A DNA stretch of 7,332 nucleotides from CAVQFC01 sp036497895 (GTDB taxonomy: Bacteria; Acidobacteriota; Vicinamibacteria; Vicinamibacterales; CAVVIG01): contig DASXIR010000370.1 in NCBI GenBank assembly GCA_036497895.1, positions 1-7,332 on the forward strand, written 5' to 3'. Under the pieces are notes generated by a model. It searched no databases, had not been told where the DNA came from, and worked only from the letters and a program-made list of their open reading frames with translations. The position numbers and the translations under genes are program-made. The number at the start of each line of letters is the position of its first letter. Positions within the stretch are counted from its first letter, which is position 1. Shown here piece by piece: positions 1 to 5,810 of the stretch.

Positions 1-1162
1 TGCTGCTGTCGTGCTCGTTGGTCAACGAGACCGTCCACGACGTGTTCGGATTCTCGCGGTGCGTGAAGTTGACTTTGCCACCGGTCGTGATCGAGTTGTA
101 GGCCGGCGTGAAGGTGTACCACTGCTGACCGTCGAGGCCGAGCGAGAAATGCGGCGCGATGAAATATGGCTGCACGAAATCGAGCCGGACGCCGCGATCG
201 AGCGAGGACCAGCGCACGTGGACGCCCGCCGATCGGGCGCCGCCGAGAAAGTTCACGTGGTGATACTCCGCGTCCACCCGCGCTTTTTCTTCGGTGCCAT
301 AGCCGACGCCGAAATTGACCCGCTGGTGATTGCCTTCAGCGACCGTCACCCGGATCGGGACGTCTTCGGGCTGCTGGTCGGTGTTCTCCGTTTCCACGTT
401 GGCGAACTGAAACAGCTCGAGACCGTAGAGCCGCCGCTGCGAGTTCTGCACCTTGCTGCGGTCGAACAGCTCTCCCGGCTTGAACGTCAGCTCGCGCTCG
501 ATGATGTTGTCGCCGACGCTGGTATTGCCGGCCACCTCGACGGGGCCGAAGTGAGCCAGCTTGCCCGGCTCGGCCGTGAAGGTCATCGACGCCTGACGGC
601 CATCGGCGCCATCGTCTTCTCCGGTTGACACCTTGGCGTAGGGAAAGCCGTGGTCCTTCAACTCGTTCACAGCCATGTCGTGGGCGGCGACGACGACCTG
701 GCGGTCCCGCGGCTGACCGACTTTCAGCGGAGCCTTGCTTTGCAGTGCGGCGAGATGCTCGGGCGGGATTCCGTCGAAACCGCTGAAGGTGACGGCGGTC
801 ACGACCACCGGTTTGCCTTCGCTGATGGTGACCGTCAGGTCGACACCATCCTGCTTGTCATTCAGTTTGACGTCGAACGCGGTGACTCGGGCGTCAGGAA
901 AGCCGCGATCCGCGTAGAACGCCTGGATACGCTTCAGGTCGGCGTCGAAGCGGGTCCGATCGAAGAAGGATTTTTTGCCCCACGGGATCCGGGAGCTCGT
1001 CTTGGTCGCGAGCGCGCTCTTCAGCCGTCCTTCGTCTACCGACTGGACACCGTTGAACTTCAGGCTCTTGACGACAACCGTGCCTTCGTCCTGACAGCCG
1101 AACATCGAGAGCGTGCACGCAATAATTGCACACGCCGACCATCTGACACGCATCGCGAGCAT
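1..1162 (-). CDS. BamA/TamA-like outer membrane assembly protein with lipoprotein signal (3' end off window)
   Basis: The frame is open from the ATG at 1162 to the window edge (387 codons), so the C-terminus is missing. The N-terminus is hydrophobic and ends LSMFGC, with Cys23 an acceptable lipobox cysteine followed by Gln, so a lipidated outer membrane location is likely. After it come three POTRA-like repeats at about residues 28-105, 106-185 and 186-260; the first starts VVVKSLKFNGVQSV and the third has HFGPVEVAGNTSVGDN. A beta-barrel start follows, with VNFGVGYGTEEKARV and later FVQPYF. Omp85 proteins of this type insert beta-barrel proteins in the outer membrane; three POTRA domains fit TamA better than BamA, which has five. 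A second in-frame ATG lies at 1153. No clear Shine-Dalgarno is seen. The gene follows the microprotein gene by 37 nt and is probably co-transcribed. The family call is firm, the exact subfamily is not. Confidence 0.88.
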   Translation of the reverse strand, partial: MLAMRVRWSACAIIACTLSMFGCQDEGTVVVKSLKFNGVQSVDEGRLKSALATKTSSRIPWGKKSFFDRTRFDADLKRIQAFYADRGFPDARVTAFDVKLNDKQDGVDLTVTISEGKPVVVTAVTFSGFDGIPPEHLAALQSKAPLKVGQPRDRQVVVAAHDMAVNELKDHGFPYAKVSTGEDDGADGRQASMTFTAEPGKLAHFGPVEVAGNTSVGDNIIERELTFKPGELFDRSKVQNSQRRLYGLELFQFANVETENTDQQPEDVPIRVTVAEGNHQRVNFGVGYGTEEKARVDAEYHHVNFLGGARSAGVHVRWSSLDRGVRLDFVQPYFIAPHFSLGLDGQQWYTFTPAYNSITTGGKVNFTHRENPNTSWTVSLTNEHDSS

Positions 1163-1199
1163 AAAGAACCATACCCCGTGCCAGATGGGATCGGCGCGG

Positions 1200-1391
1200 T
1201 CACTTTTCTTCCGTGATCGTGGGTTTGCCGGCCGTGACCGCGAACATCACGCCGAGTCCGACGACGATCACGAGCGCGATCGCGATCCAGGCGCCGCTGA
1301 CGTGTGCGAGCACGCCTCCGTGCCAGAGAGCGAGCACCGCGCCGAGAACGAGCACGAAGAAACCGAACAGATACAGGTTGATGAATTTCAT
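1200..1391 (-). CDS. Two-helix membrane microprotein, function unknown
   Basis: This 63-residue protein starts MKFINLYLFGFF. It has two hydrophobic segments at about residues 5-24 and 32-53, joined by a short polar turn (LWHGG region), and a charged tail ending TITEEK. This is a helical-hairpin inner membrane protein. The ATG is supported by a purine-rich GAAGGGG about 6-8 nt upstream (around 1398-1405). The gene lies 37 nt ahead of the Omp85-type gene on the same strand, so the pair is probably one operon, but nothing in the sequence shows a functional link. I do not recognise a named family. The coding call rests on the start signal and the clean two-helix pattern. Confidence 0.75.
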   Translation of the reverse strand: MKFINLYLFGFFVLVLGAVLALWHGGVLAHVSGAWIAIALVIVVGLGVMFAVTAGKPTITEEK

Positions 1392-1409
1392 TGAAGACCC
1401 CTTCCGGTG

Positions 1410-1429
1410 GCCCCTGGAGCGTTAGGGGC
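1410..1429 (-). promoter_or_regulatory. Hairpin in the putative leader of the membrane microprotein gene
   Basis: GCCCCT at one side and AGGGGC at the other form a perfect 6-bp stem with an 8-nt loop, a few bases upstream of the microprotein's GAAGGGG ribosome-binding site. The CCCCT arm is also complementary to the AGGGG of that site, so an alternative fold could mask it. This is only a structural observation; chance is not excluded in such GC-rich DNA. Confidence 0.3.
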
Positions 1430-1491
1430 GGTCTCGAGTTACCGGGCCAAGGACTGGACCGGCGAATGACGGGCGGCTGACGGCTGAAACC

Positions 1492-1519
1492 GGAGACCGG
1501 GCCTGTTCGCCCGGTCTCC
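1492..1519 (-). terminator. Hairpin terminator after the OmpA-family gene
   Basis: A perfect 11-bp inverted repeat (GGAGACCGGGC / GCCCGGTCTCC) with a 6-nt loop lies 17 nt past the stop codon of the OmpA-domain gene. No real T tract follows on the minus strand (only GGTTTC), so it is not a textbook intrinsic terminator. It may stop transcription or protect the 3' end of the message. Its place between two gene blocks supports a boundary role. Confidence 0.65.
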
Positions 1520-1536
1520 AGCCTCAGGGAATTGCG

Positions 1537-3279
1537 CTATCTCAGGTTGACGACCAGCGCCGCTCGACGATTGAGGCGGCGGGTTTCTTCGCGGCTGTTG
1601 TCGTACTTCGGACGCTCTTCGCCGTAGCTGACCGTGTGCAGCCGGTCGACCGAAACACCGCGGCTGACCAGGTAGTCCTTGACGGCGTTCGCGCGGCGGT
1701 CGCCGAGCGCGAGGTTGTACTCGGCGGTGCCGATGCTGCAGGTGTGGCCTTCGATTTCCACGCGCAGCGTCGGGTTGTCACGAAGCGCGGTAATCGCCTC
1801 GTCGAGCACGCGGGTGGCTTCGGGCCGCAGCGAGTAGCGGTCGAAGTCGAAATACACGTCTTCGAACGTGTAGTTCTTCACCGGGGCTCTGGTCACTTGA
1901 ATGTTGACCGTGTCGGACGCCGTCTTGTTGTCGGTCGGGCACGTCACTGTGACCGTCACCGGCACGGTGCCCTCCTGGTTCGGCGCGGTCCACCGCGTCG
2001 AGCGTTCGGACGGCTGCGCAACGACGCCGTTTGGCGCCGCCCAGCGATACGTCACGCTGCAGCTGATCGAATCCGTGACCGTGGCCGTAACCGTCGAGCT
2101 CTGGCCCACTTCCACCGTGCACGGGTTGCATTCGGCCTTCACCGACAGGTTGTGCACCGGCGCGGGAGCAGGCGCGGCTGGCGGCGGTGGTGGCGGCGGC
2201 GGAACCGGCGCGACGTACTTGCGGACGCCCGGGTGGTAGCCGATGCGGAACTGATAGTCGACGTAGTCGCCGGTGACGCTCGGTTCGTCGGTAAACGAAC
2301 CGACGCGGCTGAGCGCCGGGAAATTCCAGCTCAGACCGGCACCTGCGAAAAAGCCGCTCTTGCCCTGGAACGTCACGCCGAGCGTGAATCGCGTCAGGTT
2401 CTCAGTGTTGGAGGTGATGGGCGCGAAACTCAGATCCGTACCGATGACCGACGTGCCGGTCAGCAGCGTCGCCGTGCTGCTGCTCGGAATCTGGCCGTTC
2501 AGTTCAGCGACGCCGCGAATCATGCCGCGCGACGGGAAACCGGCGCCGCCGCCCCAACGGAATGCCGCGCCAGGCGTATTGAACCCGTCGGGATTGCCGA
2601 GGAACTCGTAGCCGGCATAGCCCGAGAGCTCGACCGCCTGGTTCGCCGTTTCCTTGCTGAAGATCGCGTCGACACTGAAGTCCGGCTTGCCGGTGCTGAC
2701 GCCGGCGTCAACGCTGCCGGTCGGCAGCTTGACGATGCCGCGGACCGCAATCGCCAGCGGTTTCTGCTCGTACTGGGACCAGAAGTTGTACTTGACGCCG
2801 AGATAGAGGTCGCCGACGTTGTCGCCGGTCCAGAACTGGTGAACTTTCGGATAACTAGCGATGACGCCGCCAACGGTTGGATCGGTATTGAACAATGGCC
2901 GTGTGTCGCGATCGATGCGCGTATCCACCAGGAACGAGCCGAAGATTTCAGCGCGACCCTTCAGGCCGTACGCGAAGGTGCCGGCGAAATCGGCGACGTT
3001 CGTGTAGCCCTGTTGCCAGTTGGTGCCCCGTCGGTAAACGCTACCTGACCACTTTCCGTCGGGGAGCACTTCGGCTGTCGGCACAAACCACAACCCAGTG
3101 TCGCCGAAGAACGTGTTCGTGGCTGGACGCGTCTCCATCGGAGTGTTCGCCGACGAGGATGCGGTTTGGGATCCCGACTGACTCTGATCCGTGGATGTCC
3201 CGGAAGGACCGGACTGCGCGCTCGCGTTCACCGCGACCGCGCACGCCAATGCCCAACCCAACACTACGCGTCTTACCAT
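1537..3279 (-). CDS. Outer membrane protein: beta barrel, Pro-rich linker, Ig-like domain, OmpA C-terminal domain
   Basis: The protein has 580 residues if started at the ATG at 3279, which follows GGAGG with 9 nt spacing and gives a clean Sec signal peptide (MVRRVVLGWALACAV, cleavage near NASA-Q, residue 21). An ATG at 3321 would put a charged stretch ahead of the signal and is less likely. Residues about 46-350 form an aromatic, glycine-rich barrel starting TNTFFGDTGLWFVPTAEV. Residues about 357-374 are a PPPPPPPP/APAPAP linker. Residues about 377-463 look Ig-like and carry CNPC plus two more cysteines. Residues about 470-580 are an OmpA C-terminal domain (VYFDFDRYSLRP, YNLALGDRRANAV, LNRRAALVV). 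OmpA domains bind peptidoglycan and tether the outer membrane. Here the usual GHTD reads GHTC (Cys514), so the diaminopimelate-binding Asp is replaced, while the Arg529 of the RRA motif remains. The gene lies 38 nt after the KGG gene. Confidence 0.93.
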   Translation of the reverse strand: MVRRVVLGWALACAVAVNASAQSGPSGTSTDQSQSGSQTASSSANTPMETRPATNTFFGDTGLWFVPTAEVLPDGKWSGSVYRRGTNWQQGYTNVADFAGTFAYGLKGRAEIFGSFLVDTRIDRDTRPLFNTDPTVGGVIASYPKVHQFWTGDNVGDLYLGVKYNFWSQYEQKPLAIAVRGIVKLPTGSVDAGVSTGKPDFSVDAIFSKETANQAVELSGYAGYEFLGNPDGFNTPGAAFRWGGGAGFPSRGMIRGVAELNGQIPSSSTATLLTGTSVIGTDLSFAPITSNTENLTRFTLGVTFQGKSGFFAGAGLSWNFPALSRVGSFTDEPSVTGDYVDYQFRIGYHPGVRKYVAPVPPPPPPPPAAPAPAPVHNLSVKAECNPCTVEVGQSSTVTATVTDSISCSVTYRWAAPNGVVAQPSERSTRWTAPNQEGTVPVTVTVTCPTDNKTASDTVNIQVTRAPVKNYTFEDVYFDFDRYSLRPEATRVLDEAITALRDNPTLRVEIEGHTCSIGTAEYNLALGDRRANAVKDYLVSRGVSVDRLHTVSYGEERPKYDNSREETRRLNRRAALVVNLR

Positions 3280-3317
3280 TGTTAGTCGCCTCCATCGCGT
3301 CTGCTCGCGCGTACTTC

Positions 3318-3599
3318 TCATTCTCCATTGTCGGCCGGAACGCGCTCGCTGATCACGTCATTATTACCAGTTTGGCTCATATTATTGGCATTCTCGCCTG
3401 TGGGCTCCGGGAGCCGACCGCGACCACCGCGGCTGACCTGACCACCCTTGCGGCCGGCATTGCGGGCCTCGTCGGCCGTCCACTCGTGAGCCGTGCCCTT
3501 CTCGTGCGCGGCACGCCCGCCCTTGCTCGCAATTTCCCGCTGCTTCTCCGGGGACATCGATGCGAATCCACGACGTTCTTTTCGTTCAGCCATAATCAC
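3318..3599 (-). CDS. KGG-repeat general stress protein (GsiB/YciG-like)
   Basis: This 93-residue hydrophilic protein has two KGG motifs, ASKGGRAAHEKG (KGG at 26-28) and AGRKGGQVSRGG (KGG at 51-53), with MSPEKQREIASKGG and TADEARNAGRKGG as the repeat units. This is the KGG family, induced by general or dehydration stress in other bacteria and thought to be a disordered protectant. The start is GTG at 3599, placed 7 nt after GGAGG and overlapping the upstream stop as GTGA; the ATG at 3593 (MAERKERR) is the more family-typical N-terminus but would sit 13 nt from GGAGG. The last 30 residues (Asn-rich, ending ADNGE) lack KGG repeats. The gene ends 38 nt before the OmpA-family gene, suggesting one transcription unit. 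Confidence 0.9.
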   Translation of the reverse strand: MIMAERKERRGFASMSPEKQREIASKGGRAAHEKGTAHEWTADEARNAGRKGGQVSRGGRGRLPEPTGENANNMSQTGNNDVISERVPADNGE

Positions 3600-3769
3600 C
3601 GCTTAGCCTCCGTCTGGTTACTTTGAGTACCAACCACATACGGACCCTTGGGGTCCGGCTGCGGCGGGGGATCCTGCACGCGCGGGGGACGTGGCTCGTC
3701 GAGCGGCGTCTCCGGCGCCTCGTCCCCGTCCGACTCGTCGTCGCCGGGGCCGTCCAGCAGAATGGTCAC
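3596..3769 (-). CDS. Short acidic, proline-rich protein coupled to the KGG gene
   Basis: This frame runs from a GTG at 3769 to a TGA at 3596-3598 and encodes 57 residues. It has an acidic first half (GDDESDGDEAPETPLDEP), a Pro-rich middle (PPPQPDPKGP) and a polar end. Nearly all codons in the first two thirds end in G or C, as in the neighbouring genes, which supports coding. Its stop overlaps the GTG of the KGG gene by GTGA, and the KGG ribosome-binding site lies inside it, the usual arrangement for translational coupling. There is an in-frame TGA shortly upstream, so the start must be near 3769. No Shine-Dalgarno is seen, but a GATATT hexamer 8 nt upstream could be a -10 box of a leaderless message. 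No family recognised; probably disordered. Confidence 0.55.
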   Translation of the reverse strand: MTILLDGPGDDESDGDEAPETPLDEPRPPRVQDPPPQPDPKGPYVVGTQSNQTEAKR

Positions 3770-3777
3770 GCTCGACC

Positions 3778-3783
3778 AATATC
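3778..3783 (-). promoter_or_regulatory. Possible -10 box for the acidic ORF/KGG block
   Basis: GATATT on the minus strand lies 8 nt ahead of the GTG at 3769, inside an AT-richer gap, with no clear -35 match 17 nt further upstream. If used, transcription would start at or next to the start codon. The match is weak and given only as a candidate. The rest of the gap 3770-3928 shows no gene. Confidence 0.25.
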
Positions 3784-3889
3784 AAACTCCGTGCCTCTTT
3801 GTGCAGAAGTTACAGCCCGCTAAATTACTGATTTTTCTGGAGGTTGGCCGCCACCCCACCGAAATTGGGTAACCGGCGTTGCAGCAGAT

Positions 3890-3918
3890 CGCTACAGAAG
3901 GGCTGGGCGGAAGTAGCG
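3890..3918 (-). terminator. Weak hairpin after the four-gene radical SAM operon
   Basis: CGCTAC and GTAGCG form a 6-bp stem with a 17-nt loop, beginning 10 nt after the stop of the Cys-rich gene. There is no T tract and the loop is large, so this is a weak terminator candidate. It is noted because it sits just at the end of the operon. Confidence 0.25.
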
Positions 3919-3928
3919 AATGACTGCG

Positions 3929-4153
3929 CTAGCGGGTGAGCGGAATCGCAGCCCGAATCGGCCTGAAATAGTCACAGTCGGCGCAGTTCCTCACGTCGAA
4001 CTGGTAGCCGACGACCGGAAACCACATTGGGTGTGCGCAGAACAGGAGCTCGCCATCAGCGATCGTGTGCGAGCCGACGTCGGGGGGAATGTCGCAGGTG
4101 CGCCGGCCGTACCAGCAGGCGCGGTGCCGGGACTCTGGATCGGACGGGGTCAC
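3929..4153 (-). CDS. Small Cys-rich protein, possible metal-binding, coupled to yggX
   Basis: A GTG at 4153 overlaps the yggX stop as GTGA and opens a 74-residue frame ending in TAG at 3929-3931. The protein starts (M)TPSDPESRHRACWYG and has five cysteines: Cys13, Cys20, Cys39 (followed by Ala-His-Pro), Cys57 and Cys60, the last two as a CADC pair. It is also rich in Trp, Tyr and Phe. This pattern of spaced Cys with a final CxxC plus His suggests a zinc-ribbon-like or other metal site; no named domain is recognised, so that is inference. It has no signal peptide or membrane segment. The same frame stays open upstream to 4408 but there it runs antisense to nothing useful and through yggX out of frame, with Arg/Ala-rich shadow composition, so the short form is preferred. 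No independent ribosome-binding site is seen; expression is likely by coupling to yggX. Confidence 0.65.
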   Translation of the reverse strand: MTPSDPESRHRACWYGRRTCDIPPDVGSHTIADGELLFCAHPMWFPVVGYQFDVRNCADCDYFRPIRAAIPLTR

Positions 4154-4476
4154 TTCGCTTGTTGGGGTACGTAGCCTGGTGGCAACGCCGCGCCGTCGCC
4201 GAAGAAGAAATCTTCCATGTGCTTGGCGACCAGATCCTGCGCTTCCTTCTGCCACGGCATCAGCCGGTACTCGTTGAGGATCATCTTCATGCGCTCCTCC
4301 CAGAGTTTCCACGCATCCTTCGACACGTTGTCGAACACACGCTGACCAAGGTCGCCAGGCCACGGCGGCGTGTCGAGTCCGTGCAGCTCCTTCTGAAACT
4401 TGACGCACATCACCATGCGTCCGCTCTTGTTCGTCGAGGGCGGTGGCGGCGTCGAAGGCCCGCAGGAATCAGCCAT
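4150..4476 (-). CDS. yggX: Probable Fe(II)-trafficking protein, YggX family, with N-terminal extension
   Basis: The core from about residue 20 has the YggX pattern: GRMVMCVKFQKEL with Cys24 matching the single conserved Cys near the family's N-terminus, then PPWPGDLGQRVFDNVSKDAW, ILNEYRLMPW and a C-terminal MEDFFFG. In E. coli YggX is a small cytoplasmic protein of about 90 residues that protects iron-sulfur clusters from oxidative damage and helps in iron trafficking. Here the ATG at 4476 overlaps the end of the ATP-grasp gene by 8 nt (ATGGCTGA), giving 108 residues with an extra MADSCGPSTPPPPS head that holds another Cys. A start at Met21 (4416) would give the usual family length, but neither start has a strong Shine-Dalgarno. 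The overlap favours the longer form. The next gene starts within its stop codon. Confidence 0.92.
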   Translation of the reverse strand: MADSCGPSTPPPPSTNKSGRMVMCVKFQKELHGLDTPPWPGDLGQRVFDNVSKDAWKLWEERMKMILNEYRLMPWQKEAQDLVAKHMEDFFFGDGAALPPGYVPQQAK

Positions 4477-5791
4477 GCCCGCGATTGTAGTGCATTTGCC
4501 CGGGTGCGATCAGCGGGAATTCCGGGGCAACCGCGAACGTCAGCGAGGCGTGTGCCGCGCGCAGCGCCCGTTCCACGTCTGCGACGTTGCCGGCGCGCGC
4601 GAAGATGAAACCGAGATAGCTCGCGCCTTCCGGAAGCGGCACCAGCAACTGATCGGCCTTCGCCGTAATCCGGACATCGTCGATGTAGCGCTGACGGCGC
4701 GCGACATCGACGCCGTCGACGCCGCGATAGATTCCACGGCGCGGAATCGGAATCATCATCACGCCTGAGGCCGACGGCTCCCTGCGATACCGGGAGGGAT
4801 CTTCACCGAGGGCGTGGCGCAGGAGCAGTTCCTCGAGTGAAATCTCGGACCGCAGCTCCGGCAACGCGGATTGAAATCGGAGAGCCCTGGCACACAAGCC
4901 ACCGATCGGGCGCGCCGCGACTTCGAGGACGAATACGTGTGGCGCGCCGCTTTCCGGCGAGACGTTGACCCGGCATTCCGCATGAACCGGTCCCTGACAG
5001 AGGCCGATCGCGGTCGCGGCGTCCGCGACCGCGATTGCGATCGCGCTCTGGATCGGGCTCGATGCGGAAGACGGCGTGAGATAAATCGTCTCCTCAAAGA
5101 AGGGTCCGTCCAGTGGATCGGGCTTGTCGAACAGTGCCAGCAGCTGAAACTGGCCGCGGTGCATCAGTCCTTCGACCGCGTACTCGACGCCCGGGATGAA
5201 CTCTTCGATGAGTGCCGCCTCGAGTGACGCGTCCCGCTCGGCGCGAATCTCCGGCGATCGCAGTAACGCACGGAGACGATCGAGCGCCGATGCGAGCTCG
5301 CCGGGATCGTTGGCCCGGATCACACCGCGGCTGCCCGAAAGCGTCACCGGTTTGACGATGCACGGAAAGCTCAACGGTTGGACCGGGGCCGAATCGTCTT
5401 CGATCGCCAGCGGGACGAACCAGGGCACCGGCAGGCCCGCGTTTCTGAGACACTTGCGCGTCTTCAACTTGTGCCGTGCCACGGCTGCAGCGCCGGGCGG
5501 GTGCCCGGGCAATCCGAGCGCTTCCGCAACCCGCGCGCCGATCACCGTCGGGCGATCGCCGACCACCAGCACACCGTCGATCGGGCGAGTGCTGGCGGCT
5601 TCGACAATCGCCGCGACTGCCGCATCCTCCTCGTAGAAACGGATCGGAATGGCACTGTCCTGCCAGGGGTCGTCGAGGAGATGACACCGATCGGTCGCGA
5701 AGACGAGCTCCGCCCCAATCCGCTCCGCCGCTTCGCCGAACGCACGGGTCTGATAGCCGGTCGTCGTGGCGAGCAGCAGGATTCGCCTCAT
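4469..5791 (-). CDS. ATP-grasp ligase (L-amino-acid-ligase-like), substrate unknown
   Basis: The 440-residue protein has a Rossmann-like pre-ATP-grasp domain (MRRILLLATTTGYQTRAF; GVLVVGDRPTVIGARVAEALGLPG) at about 1-100. An ATP-grasp fold follows at about 105-305, with nucleotide-contact Lys147 in FPCIVKP, the EEFIPGVEYAVEG segment (196-208), and metal-binding acids Glu272 (HAECRV) and Glu290 in LEVAARPIGGLCARAL. The remaining 130 residues look like the C-terminal subdomain of amino-acid-ligase-type ATP-grasp enzymes. Such enzymes activate a carboxylate as acyl phosphate and join it to an amine or similar nucleophile, using ATP. The substrate cannot be read from the sequence. It starts 19 nt after the read-through stop of the radical SAM gene and overlaps yggX, so it is in the same operon. 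No Shine-Dalgarno precedes the ATG at 5791. Confidence 0.9.
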   Translation of the reverse strand: MRRILLLATTTGYQTRAFGEAAERIGAELVFATDRCHLLDDPWQDSAIPIRFYEEDAAVAAIVEAASTRPIDGVLVVGDRPTVIGARVAEALGLPGHPPGAAAVARHKLKTRKCLRNAGLPVPWFVPLAIEDDSAPVQPLSFPCIVKPVTLSGSRGVIRANDPGELASALDRLRALLRSPEIRAERDASLEAALIEEFIPGVEYAVEGLMHRGQFQLLALFDKPDPLDGPFFEETIYLTPSSASSPIQSAIAIAVADAATAIGLCQGPVHAECRVNVSPESGAPHVFVLEVAARPIGGLCARALRFQSALPELRSEISLEELLLRHALGEDPSRYRREPSASGVMMIPIPRRGIYRGVDGVDVARRQRYIDDVRITAKADQLLVPLPEGASYLGFIFARAGNVADVERALRAAHASLTFAVAPEFPLIAPGQMHYNRGHG

Positions 5792-5810
5792 CGCGATCGG
5801 CCATGGAGGG

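Noticed and set aside
11..1216. Plus-strand open frames at the left end
   Set aside because: They are antisense to the Omp85 gene, which has clear POTRA and barrel sequence; the plus frames show no recognisable motif or start signal.
2172..2205. GGC/GGT-rich simple repeat tract
   Set aside because: It is the complement of the proline codons of the OmpA-protein linker, not a separate repeat element.
1636..3048. Long plus-strand open frame (about 470 codons) opposite the OmpA-family gene
   Set aside because: Arg/Ala/Val-rich low-information translation with no domain; it is the antisense shadow of a well-supported minus-strand gene in GC-rich DNA.
3279..3321. Upstream ATG at 3321 for the OmpA-family gene, overlapping the KGG stop as ATGA
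   Set aside because: It would put 14 charged residues before the signal peptide, and the ATG at 3279 has a well-placed GGAGG.
3929..4408. 159-codon minus-strand frame
   Set aside because: Its first half lies inside yggX out of frame with shadow-like composition; only the part after the yggX stop looks like protein, so the GTG at 4153 was chosen.
4150..4471. Other TGA stops in the operon (ends of ATP-grasp and yggX) as further selenocysteine codons
   Set aside because: Both overlap the next gene's start codon, follow normal family C-termini, and no SECIS-like hairpin was seen after them.
5094..5804. Second minus-strand frame (about 236 codons) starting at ATG 5804 inside the ATP-grasp gene
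   Set aside because: Arg/Gly-rich out-of-frame shadow; the other frame has complete ATP-grasp motifs.
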